The translations under genes were made by a program, and so were the position numbers. Shown here piece after piece: positions 1 through 5,125 of a DNA stretch of 5,125 nucleotides. Position 1 is the first letter of the stretch. Every line of letters begins with the position of its first letter. The notes under the pieces were generated by a model, which searched no databases, was not told the DNA's origin, and saw nothing but the letters and a program-made list of their open reading frames with translations. Source of the DNA: Gallionella sp. (GTDB taxonomy: Bacteria > Pseudomonadota > Gammaproteobacteria > Burkholderiales > Gallionellaceae). The stretch lies in contig SCPW01000016.1 in NCBI GenBank assembly GCA_004298605.1, forward strand, positions 1-5,125, read 5' to 3'.

Positions 1-1215
1 CGCGCGCACCCGGCCATATGCGCCGCAGGTGCGCGCGGCCAGTTTCATGCTGCCGACACTGCTGGCGGGCAGCGAGATCGAACGGCCCGCCGCCAGGCAT
101 TCCATCAACATGCGCCACCCATAGCCGACACGCTGCTTGCCGCCGATGATGTAATCCATCGGGATGAACACATCCCTGCCTTGCGTCGGGCCGTTCAGGA
201 ACGCGGAATTCAGCGGGAAGTGGCGGCGGCCGATTTGTACGCCGGGCGTATCGGTGGGAATCAGCGCGAGCGTAATGCCGCGATTGACGTCGCCGCCGAG
301 CAAGCGTTCCGGGTCGTGCAGCTTGAACGCCAGGCCGAGCAGCGTGGCCGCCGGCGCCAGGGTGATATAGCGTTTCTCCCAGGTCAGGCGGATGCCCAAC
401 ACATTTTGCTGCCCGGCAAATTCGCCGTGGCAGACCACGCCGTAATCTGGGATCGCGCCCGCATCGGAACCGGCAAACGGGCCGGTCAGCGCGAAACAAG
501 GCACTTCCAGCCCGCACGCTAGACGATGCAAATATTTTTCCTTTTGCTCGTCCGTTCCGTAGTGCAACAACAATTCTGCGGGCCCCAGCGAATTCGGCAC
601 CATCACCGTCACCGCCGCCGTACCGCTGCGCGAAGCCACCTTGCTCACCACCGCCGAATGCGCCTGCGCGGAGAATTCCAGCCCGCCGTACCGCTTCGGG
701 ATAATCATGCCGAAGAAACCCTTGTCCTTGATGAACTGCCAGACTTCCGGCGGCAAATCGGCGCGGTTGTGCGTGATGTCCCAGTCGTCCAGCATCGCGC
801 ACAATTGCTCGACTTCGTTATCGAGAAAGGCTTGCTCTTCGACACTCAAGCCGCATTTGGGAAATGCCAGCAACTTGTTCCAATCGGGTTGCCCCCCGAA
901 CAGATCGCCATCCCACCATACCGTACCGGCATCGATCGCCTCCTGCTCGGTGGCGGAAATTTGCGGCATGACTTTGCGGAATAGTTTGAGCACCGTACCG
1001 CTGACGATAGTGCGGCGCAAGGAAGGGATGCCAAACAGCAGGAAATAAACCAGCAGCGCGACATAAACAAGGATGAGTACATTATCGGTAATACGGCTCT
1101 GGCTCGCCACGACAAACACCGCAACCACCAAGCCCAGAACCCAGGTAGTGACCGATGCGCGAAAGAACGCGAGTACAACAAATATCGCCAGTATTGCCAG
1201 AATGGTTAACGCCAT
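1..1215 (-). CDS. fadE: Acyl-CoA dehydrogenase, long FadE form (partial, C-terminus outside window)
   Basis: FadE catalyses the first step of fatty acid beta-oxidation, the FAD-dependent conversion of acyl-CoA to trans-2-enoyl-CoA. I translated the minus strand by hand: 405 open codons, no stop or frameshift, running off the left edge. E. coli FadE has about 814 residues, so about half is visible. Residues 4-63 hold three hydrophobic stretches (about 4-18, 24-39, 46-63), the membrane-associated N-terminus of this family. Then come FRKVMP (79-84), a WW pair (100-101), YGGLEFSA (176-183), VPNSLGP (206-212), CFALTGP...AGSDAG (240-253, the acyl-CoA dehydrogenase middle-domain signature), LTWEKRYIT (277-285), GRRHFPLN (329-336) and DYIIGG (354-359). 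These match E. coli FadE nearly in register. The catalytic base and the FadE-specific C-terminal domain lie outside the window. The start is fixed by an AGGAG 10 nt upstream. radA lies 49 bp upstream on the same strand. Oddity: residue 247 is Phe where E. coli has Glu. Confidence 0.95.
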   Translation of the reverse strand, partial: MALTILAILAIFVVLAFFRASVTTWVLGLVVAVFVVASQSRITDNVLILVYVALLVYFLLFGIPSLRRTIVSGTVLKLFRKVMPQISATEQEAIDAGTVWWDGDLFGGQPDWNKLLAFPKCGLSVEEQAFLDNEVEQLCAMLDDWDITHNRADLPPEVWQFIKDKGFFGMIIPKRYGGLEFSAQAHSAVVSKVASRSGTAAVTVMVPNSLGPAELLLHYGTDEQKEKYLHRLACGLEVPCFALTGPFAGSDAGAIPDYGVVCHGEFAGQQNVLGIRLTWEKRYITLAPAATLLGLAFKLHDPERLLGGDVNRGITLALIPTDTPGVQIGRRHFPLNSAFLNGPTQGRDVFIPMDYIIGGKQRVGYGWRMLMECLAAGRSISLPASSVGSMKLAARTCGAYGRVRA

Positions 1216-1224
1216 ATTCACTAC

Positions 1225-1230
1225 TCTCCT
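1225..1230 (-). promoter_or_regulatory. Ribosome binding site of fadE
   Basis: On the minus strand the sequence reads AGGAGA, a strong Shine-Dalgarno match, with 10 nt between AGGAG and the ATG at 1215. It supports the chosen fadE start. In the 49-bp gap between radA and fadE I see no convincing promoter or terminator hairpin, so fadE may be read from the radA transcript with its own efficient initiation site. Confidence 0.7.
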
Positions 1231-1264
1231 GATTTATCCTTCAACTACGGTTTGCAGGGTGCCC

Positions 1265-2623
1265 TTACCGCATCCGCTCGACGGCCTGTTCCACACGCTC
1301 CACCGCGATGATTTCCATACCCGGAATCTTTTGTTTGGGCGCATTGGCCTTGGGGATGATGGCCTGCGTGAATCCCAGCTTGGCCGCTTCGCGCAGGCGT
1401 TCCTGACCGCGCTGCACCGGGCGCACCTCTCCCGCCAGCCCCACTTCGCCAAACACCACCAGTTTCTCCGGCAGAGGCTTGTTGCGCAGGCTGGAAACCA
1501 TCGCCAGGATCACCGCCAAATCGGCGCCCGGCTCGGTGATTTTCACGCCGCCCACCGCGTTGATAAACACATCCTGATCGTAGCAGGCGATGCCCGCGTG
1601 GCGGTGCAACACCGCGAGCAGCATCGCCAGACGATTTTGCTCCAGCCCCAGCGACAGCCGCCGCACATTGGGCGAATGCGCCTCGTCGAGCAACGCTTGG
1701 ATTTCCACCAGCAGCGGGCGCGTACCTTCCTGCGTCACCATCACGCACGAGCCGGCCACTTGCGCGCCATGCTGCGACAGGAACAAAGCGGAAGGGTTGC
1801 TCACTTCGCGTAGCCCCTTCTCTGTCATCGCAAATACGCCGAGTTCGTTCACCGCACCGAAGCGGTTTTTGAATGCGCGGATCAGGCGGAAACTGGAATG
1901 CGTGTCGCCCTCGAAATACAGCACCGTATCGACGATGTGCTCCAGCACGCGCGGCCCGGCCAGCGCGCCTTCCTTGGTGACATGCCCGACCAGGATCATG
2001 GTGATGTTCTGGCTCTTGGCGATGCGCGTCAGTTGCGCGGCGCATTCGCGCACCTGTGCGACCGAACCGGGCGCGGAGGTGAGTTGCTCGGAATACACGG
2101 TCTGGATGGAGTCGATCACCACCACATCGGGTTTGTCCTGCGCGATGGTCGCCTGGATTTTTTCGAGCTGAATTTCCGGCAGTAAACGCAGGCTGCGCGC
2201 ATCCAGCGACAGGCGTTTGGCGCGCAACGCGATCTGCTGCGCCGATTCTTCGCCGCTGACGTACAGGGTGTTTTGCTGTTTGGATAAATGCGCCAGCACT
2301 TGCAGCAACAGCGTGGATTTACCGATGCCCGGATCGCCGCCGATCAGCACCACCGCGCCGGACACCAGCCCGCCGCCCAGCACGCGGTCGAATTCCTCGA
2401 TGCCGGTCGGCGTGCGCGGCACTTCCGCCGCCTCGACTTCGGAGAGCATCTGCACCTTGCCGCTCGCCGCCAGCGCGCTGAAGCGGTTGCCGCCCTTGAC
2501 GGCAACCTCCGCGACCGACTCGACCAGCGTGTTCCACGTCATGCAATGCGGGCACTGCCCCTGCCACTTCGGCGTCTGCCCGCCGCACTCGGTGCAGGAA
2601 TAAATCGTTTTTGCTTTTGCCAT
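1265..2623 (-). CDS. radA: DNA repair protein RadA (Sms), RecA-like branch migration ATPase
   Basis: RadA is a hexameric RecA-like ATPase that drives branch migration and processes recombination intermediates during repair. The 452-residue product is close to E. coli RadA (460). Order of domains: a zinc finger with C10, C13, C24 and C27 (CTECGG...CPHC); a RecA-like core with Walker A GGDPGIGKST (95-104), GEES (124-127) and Walker B VVVIDS (167-172); the RadA-specific KNRFG motif (252-256); and a C-terminal Lon-protease-like domain (about 275-450) that is structural in this family. All key residues are present. The reading frame is open 88 codons further upstream, but MAKAKxxYxCxECG is the canonical RadA start, so ATG 2623 was chosen. 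The sequence just before it (GAACAGC) is a poor Shine-Dalgarno, and a short ORF with a strong one ends 7 nt upstream, which suggests translational coupling. It is transcribed divergently from yoaA and lies upstream of fadE. Confidence 0.97.
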   Translation of the reverse strand: MAKAKTIYSCTECGGQTPKWQGQCPHCMTWNTLVESVAEVAVKGGNRFSALAASGKVQMLSEVEAAEVPRTPTGIEEFDRVLGGGLVSGAVVLIGGDPGIGKSTLLLQVLAHLSKQQNTLYVSGEESAQQIALRAKRLSLDARSLRLLPEIQLEKIQATIAQDKPDVVVIDSIQTVYSEQLTSAPGSVAQVRECAAQLTRIAKSQNITMILVGHVTKEGALAGPRVLEHIVDTVLYFEGDTHSSFRLIRAFKNRFGAVNELGVFAMTEKGLREVSNPSALFLSQHGAQVAGSCVMVTQEGTRPLLVEIQALLDEAHSPNVRRLSLGLEQNRLAMLLAVLHRHAGIACYDQDVFINAVGGVKITEPGADLAVILAMVSSLRNKPLPEKLVVFGEVGLAGEVRPVQRGQERLREAAKLGFTQAIIPKANAPKQKIPGMEIIAVERVEQAVERMR

Positions 2624-2630
2624 GCTGTTC

Positions 2631-2684
2631 TTATTTCGCGGATTCAAGCTGTTGTATGGCGATGGCGAGCCTGCGGGGGCGCAT
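2631..2684 (-). CDS. Possible 17-residue leader peptide upstream of radA
   Basis: A short minus-strand ORF, MRPRRLAIAIQQLESAK followed by TAA, has a strong AAGGAG 7 nt before its ATG and stops 7 nt before the radA ATG. radA itself has only a weak ribosome site. The arrangement fits a coupled leader ORF that delivers ribosomes to radA. I recognise no homologue, and the peptide has no run of identical amino-acid codons that would suggest classical attenuation. Alternatives are that the AAGGAG is a chance match or serves an in-frame extended RadA from ATG 2689; there the spacing would be only 2 nt, which is too short. Confidence 0.3.
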   Translation of the reverse strand: MRPRRLAIAIQQLESAK

Positions 2685-2691
2685 GGCATTG

Positions 2692-2697
2692 CTCCTT
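2692..2697 (-). promoter_or_regulatory. Strong Shine-Dalgarno upstream of radA leader ORF
   Basis: AAGGAG on the minus strand is the best ribosome-binding match in the divergent region, and it lies 69 nt before the radA ATG, too far to serve radA directly. It sits 7 nt before the ATG at 2684 and 2 nt before the ATG at 2689. It is the main evidence that something is translated ahead of radA. Confidence 0.4.
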
Positions 2698-2716
2698 GTT
2701 TCTGTCGGCTGGCGGC

Positions 2717-2722
2717 ATTATA
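2717..2722 (-). promoter_or_regulatory. Candidate -10 element of the radA(-fadE) promoter
   Basis: A perfect TATAAT hexamer lies on the minus strand about 95 bp before the radA ATG and 19 bp before the AAGGAG, so a transcript starting near 2710 would carry a short leader. The -35 position at 17-bp spacing (2740-2745) reads GAGTAA, which does not resemble TTGACA, and there is no TG extended -10. The promoter call therefore rests on the -10 and its location alone. Confidence 0.4.
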
Positions 2723-2783
2723 GCCAAGCGCCACATGGATTACTCCAGCCATGCTTGCAAATTGCGTGTCGAAAGGGATCGGG

Positions 2784-2801
2784 TTCGATATATTTTCGAT
2801 A
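2784..2801. repeat. Direct repeat TTCGATA x2, 11 bp apart, in the divergent radA/yoaA region
   Basis: TTCGATA occurs at 2784-2790 and 2795-2801, exactly one helical turn (11 bp) apart. The second copy also belongs to an imperfect inverted pair, GTGTCGAAA (2766-2774) with TTTCGATAC (2794-2802). The location between two divergent genes would suit a regulator site, but I recognise no known operator and the match could be chance. The rest of the 294-bp gap (2624-2917) shows no convincing LexA box and no RNA gene. Confidence 0.2.
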
Positions 2802-2864
2802 CGCCAGAACTCGAATCCCCACCCTTTCCAGATGCCCTCGCGTAAAATCGCCGCCGCACTATAA

Positions 2865-2878
2865 CGCTGCACGCAGCG
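2865..2878. repeat. Short hairpin CGCTGC-AC-GCAGCG upstream of yoaA
   Basis: A perfect 6-bp inverted repeat with a 2-nt centre lies 39 bp before the yoaA GTG and is followed on the plus strand by AAAAA. It is not a terminator in either direction because no T-run follows it on either strand. A TATAAC at 2860-2865, which could be a weak plus-strand -10 (no -35 seen), overlaps its edge. It could be an operator-like palindrome or a 5' leader hairpin; the role is unknown. Confidence 0.25.
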
Positions 2879-2917
2879 AAAAACCATATACCTCTTGGCC
2901 TATATACCCCTCTCATC

Positions 2918-4852
2918 GTGCCCACCAAAGTCGAACGTTTTTTTTCCGAGCAAAGCCCGCTTGCCGCCGAGGTTGTGTCTTTCCGTCCGCGTGCGCAGCA
3001 GCGCGAGATGGCGTTGGCGGTGGCCGATGCGATACGCGATAACGCGATTCTGGTCGTCGAGGCAGGCACCGGGACGGGCAAGACCTTCGCCTACCTGGTT
3101 CCCGCGCTACTGGACGGCGGCAAGGTAATTATCTCGACCGGCACGAAGAATTTGCAGGACCAGTTGTTCCAGAAAGATTTGCCGATGGTGCGCGATACGC
3201 TGAAGGCTGCTGTTTCTGTGGCGTTGCTCAAGGGGCGCGCCAACTATGTGTGCCACTATCATCTGGAGCGCGCGTTGAGCGATGGGCGCTTCGCCACACG
3301 CGAGGACGTCAAGCATCTGGGCAAGATCAAGAAATACGCCAAGGTGACGCAAAGCGGCGACAAGAGCGGCCTGGCGGATGTGCCGGAGAATGCGCCGATC
3401 TGGATGCATGTGACTTCCACGCGCGACAACTGCCTCGGCCAGGAATGCCCGAACCACAAGGAATGCTTCGTGCTCAAGGCGCGCAGCGAGGCGATGAAGG
3501 CGGACATCGTGGTGGTGAACCACCATCTGTTTTTCGCCGACGTGATGCTGCGCGACGAGGGCGTGGCGGAACTGTTGCCCGCCTGCAACACGGTGATTTT
3601 CGACGAAGCGCACCAGTTGCCGGAAACCGCCAGCCTGTTCTTTGGCGAAAATCTGTCCACCACGCAATTGCTCGACTTGGCGCGCGACACACGCATCGAG
3701 GCGGCGGCTTCCGCCAAGGATTTTGCGCCGTTGCCCAAGGCGGCCGACGAGCTGGATAAGGCCGCGCGCGATTTGCGGCTGGTGTTCAAAAAGGAAGGAA
3801 GGCTGCCCGCTATCGCGACGGAAAACTTCAAGGATTTTGCGCCCGCGCTGAAAACACTGGGCGAGAAACTGGTGCAACTGAACGGGTTGCTGGAGAAACA
3901 GGCGGAGCGCAGCGAAGGGTTGGAGAATTGCTGGCAGCGGGGGCAGGCTTTGGCGCAGCAGTTGAAACAGTGGCAGGACGGCGACGCACCCGACAAAGTC
4001 AGGTGGTTAGAGATATTCCATCACTCGCTGCAACTCAACACCACGCCGTTGTCCATCGCGGAAATTTTCGAGCGGCAGATCGGCGGCAGCCCGCGCGCCT
4101 GGATATTCACTTCGGCCACGCTCGCGGTGAAGCAGGATTTTTCGCACTACCAGAACGAGATGGGCTTGCTCAAGGCGCGCACCGCCTGCTGGGACAGCCC
4201 GTTCAACTACGGCGAGCAGGGCTTGCTGTACGTGCCGCAAGGCCTGCCGGAGCCGAACAGCGAGGGCTATACCGAGGCGGTGGTGCAGGCTGCACTGCCG
4301 CTGCTGGAAGCCAGCAAAGGGCGCGCCTTCATGCTGTTCACCAGCCTGCGCGCCATGCAACGCGCGCACGAAATTTTGGGGGCGGAATTCGACCGCCGTG
4401 GCTGGGATTACCCGCTGATGCTGCAAGGCGAAGGCTCGCGCAACGAGCTGCTGACGCGCTTCCGCGAACACGGCAACGCGGTGCTGCTCGGCAGCCAGTC
4501 GTTCTGGGAAGGCGTGGACGTGCGCGGCGAAGCGTTGTCGCTGGTGATTATCGACAAGCTGCCGTTCGCCCCGCCGGACGACCCGGTGCTGGCGGCGCGC
4601 ATCGCGCAACTCAACAAACAGGGGCGCAACGCGTTCATGGAATACCAGTTGCCGCGCACCATCATCACCTTGAAACAAGGCGCGGGGCGGCTGATCCGCG
4701 ATGAAACAGATCGCGGTGTGCTGATGATCTGCGACCCGCGCCTGATCTCCAAACACTACGGCAAGCGCATCTGGCAAAGCCTGCCGCCGATGAAGCGCAC
4801 CAGGGTGGAGGCGGAAGCGGTGGCGTTTTTTAATACTCCACCCAACCCGTAG
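2918..4852 (+). CDS. yoaA: ATP-dependent DNA helicase, DinG/YoaA family (XPD-like, iron-sulfur)
   Basis: This is a superfamily 2 5'-to-3' DNA helicase of the XPD/DinG group that unwinds DNA at blocked or gapped replication forks. In E. coli, YoaA works with the HolC subunit of DNA polymerase III. The 644 residues match YoaA (636) better than DinG (716). Visible motifs: FRPRAQQREM (22-31, Q-motif-like), Walker A AGTGTGKT (49-56), four iron-sulfur cysteines C112, C172, C177 and C183, VVVNHHLFFAD (198-208), the DEAH box (229-232), TSATL (398-402), FWEGVDVRG (529-537) and motif VI QGAGRLIR (587-594). All catalytic and cluster residues are present. The GTG at 2918 is the first possible start after an in-frame TAA at 2843, and it aligns with the YoaA N-terminus; no Shine-Dalgarno is visible. 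A run of eight T lies at 2938-2945. The TAG stop lies inside an inverted repeat (4848-4911). The gene is divergent from radA and convergent with the GGDEF gene. Confidence 0.95.
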   Translation: MPTKVERFFSEQSPLAAEVVSFRPRAQQREMALAVADAIRDNAILVVEAGTGTGKTFAYLVPALLDGGKVIISTGTKNLQDQLFQKDLPMVRDTLKAAVSVALLKGRANYVCHYHLERALSDGRFATREDVKHLGKIKKYAKVTQSGDKSGLADVPENAPIWMHVTSTRDNCLGQECPNHKECFVLKARSEAMKADIVVVNHHLFFADVMLRDEGVAELLPACNTVIFDEAHQLPETASLFFGENLSTTQLLDLARDTRIEAAASAKDFAPLPKAADELDKAARDLRLVFKKEGRLPAIATENFKDFAPALKTLGEKLVQLNGLLEKQAERSEGLENCWQRGQALAQQLKQWQDGDAPDKVRWLEIFHHSLQLNTTPLSIAEIFERQIGGSPRAWIFTSATLAVKQDFSHYQNEMGLLKARTACWDSPFNYGEQGLLYVPQGLPEPNSEGYTEAVVQAALPLLEASKGRAFMLFTSLRAMQRAHEILGAEFDRRGWDYPLMLQGEGSRNELLTRFREHGNAVLLGSQSFWEGVDVRGEALSLVIIDKLPFAPPDDPVLAARIAQLNKQGRNAFMEYQLPRTIITLKQGAGRLIRDETDRGVLMICDPRLISKHYGKRIWQSLPPMKRTRVEAEAVAFFNTPPNP

Positions 4853-4911
4853 GGGCGCGATTCATCGCGCCCTTTTCTTGAAATCAGGGCGCGATGAATC
4901 GCGCCCCTACG
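4848..4911. repeat. Nested palindromic inverted repeat (26-bp arms, 12-bp spacer)
   Basis: Positions 4848-4873 and 4886-4911 are exact reverse complements, 26 bp each, around a 12-bp spacer. Each arm also contains its own palindrome, GGGCGCGAT-TC-ATCGCGCCC (4853-4872, mirrored at 4887-4906), and the spacer holds TTTC-TT-GAAA (4874-4883). The element can fold as one long hairpin or as two short ones. The outer ends begin CGTAGGGG. No target-site duplication is seen in the flanks (left ...CCAACC, right AGTTATT...), and no second copy occurs in this window. It resembles the dispersed extragenic palindromes whose spurious translations (GAIHRA, GRDESRPY) are common in predicted proteins; that comparison is from memory. 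It overlaps the last base of the final yoaA sense codons and the stop. Confidence 0.85.
4853..4876 (+). terminator. Probable intrinsic terminator of yoaA formed by the left arm of the repeat
   Basis: The palindrome at 4853-4872 can form a 7-9 bp GC-rich stem and is followed at once by TTTTCTT on the plus strand, directly after the yoaA stop. This is a standard rho-independent layout, though the T-run is short. For the convergent minus-strand gene the mirrored stem is followed by TGATTTC, a poor T-tract, so termination in that direction is less certain. Confidence 0.55.
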
Positions 4912-4955
4912 AGTTATTCGACCTTCGGTATGAGATTGGAGTTGCCCCCGCGCTA

Positions 4956-5125
4956 TCACTGCCCCGCCAACACGCAACGGTTGCGCCCCGCTTCTTTGGC
5001 CCGGTAAAGCGCGCCATCCGCATCTTTGATCATCGTTTCGTAATCGGGATGCCCGTTGTAAGCGGCGATGCCGATGCTGACGGTGATATTGATAGTTTGC
5101 TGCTCGCCGGCACGCAGCGGTTCGG
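4956..5125 (-). CDS. GGDEF-domain protein, probable diguanylate cyclase (partial, C-terminal 55 residues)
   Basis: GGDEF proteins typically make cyclic di-GMP from two GTP and so control biofilm, motility and adhesion. Only the last 55 residues are in the window; the rest runs off the right edge. They contain VSIGIAAY and then DADGALYRAKEAGRNR, the conserved C-terminal signature of GGDEF domains, followed by a 5-residue tail (CVLAGQ end). The catalytic GG(D/E)EF loop, any sensor domain and any I-site lie outside, so activity cannot be judged. The gene ends with tandem stops TGA TAG and converges on yoaA, with 44 bp between its stop and the inverted repeat. Confidence 0.88.
   Translation of the reverse strand, partial: EPLRAGEQQTINITVSIGIAAYNGHPDYETMIKDADGALYRAKEAGRNRCVLAGQ

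Noticed and set aside
164..1048. Several plus-strand ORFs across the first kilobase
   Set aside because: They lie opposite fadE, whose minus-strand frame is open and matches FadE across its whole visible length.
1073..2185. Plus-strand ORFs opposite the fadE start and radA
   Set aside because: Shadow frames rich in His, Arg and Gln; radA is complete and canonical on the minus strand.
2771..2830. tRNA-like stretch: 7-bp pairing GAAAGGG/CCCTTTC with TCGAATCC before the 3' arm
   Set aside because: Only 60 nt long, the expected T-arm stem (CAGAA with CCCCA) does not pair, and there is no anticodon arm. It is probably chance similarity.
2624..2887. In-frame upstream extension of RadA to an ATG at 2887 (540-residue version)
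   Set aside because: The extra 88 residues resemble nothing in RadA, lack a ribosome site and cross the probable promoter. The canonical RadA N-terminus with its zinc finger begins at 2623.
2624..2917. LexA (SOS) operator between radA and yoaA
   Set aside because: No CTG-N10-CAG palindrome of the CTGT-N8-ACAG type was found by eye in this region.
3107..3877. Long minus-strand ORF opposite yoaA (256 codons)
   Set aside because: It is antisense to a strongly supported helicase and shows no domain-like motif. It is a typical high-GC shadow frame.
4007..4777. Second long minus-strand ORF opposite yoaA (also 256 codons)
   Set aside because: Same reasoning; the equal length is coincidence, and the region encodes the conserved helicase motifs IV-VI on the other strand.
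4756..4977. Minus-strand ORF through the inverted repeat (contains GAIHRA and GRDESRPY)
   Set aside because: It is a translation of the palindromic repeat and of antisense yoaA, a known kind of spurious prediction.

Overview
The window looks like ordinary chromosomal DNA from a GC-rich Gram-negative bacterium. It is most likely a betaproteobacterium (perhaps Nitrosomonadales/Gallionellaceae-like), judged from protein resemblance and base composition only, so the taxonomy is tentative. The three larger proteins all read as close relatives of the Escherichia coli proteins FadE, RadA and YoaA. There is no sign of a phage, insertion sequence, CRISPR array, tRNA or rRNA.

Layout. (1) Positions 1-1215, minus strand: the N-terminal half (405 codons) of a long-form FadE acyl-CoA dehydrogenase that runs off the left edge; it is open throughout, with no frameshift. 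(2) 1265-2623, minus: complete radA (452 aa), 49 bp upstream of fadE on the same strand, so the two may be co-transcribed. (3) 2624-2917: a 294-bp divergent intergenic region. It holds a perfect TATAAT for the minus strand, a strong Shine-Dalgarno and a possible 17-codon leader ORF that stops 7 nt before radA, plus small repeats and a hairpin towards the plus-strand gene. (4) 2918-4852, plus: complete DinG/YoaA-type iron-sulfur superfamily 2 helicase (644 aa, GTG start). (5) 4848-4911: a perfect 26-bp inverted repeat whose arms are themselves palindromic. It overlaps the end of the helicase gene, supplies its TAG stop and probably ends transcription. (6) 4956-5125, minus: the C-terminal 55 residues of a GGDEF (diguanylate cyclase-type) protein entering from the right edge and converging on the helicase gene.

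Functional reading. radA and yoaA are divergent neighbours and both products act in replication-fork and recombination repair: RadA in branch migration, YoaA in unwinding at damaged forks. Fatty acid beta-oxidation (fadE) and cyclic-di-GMP signalling (GGDEF) flank them without an obvious link. I found no previously undescribed system. The points most worth a second look are the nested inverted repeat carrying the helicase stop codon and the possible coupled leader ORF before radA.
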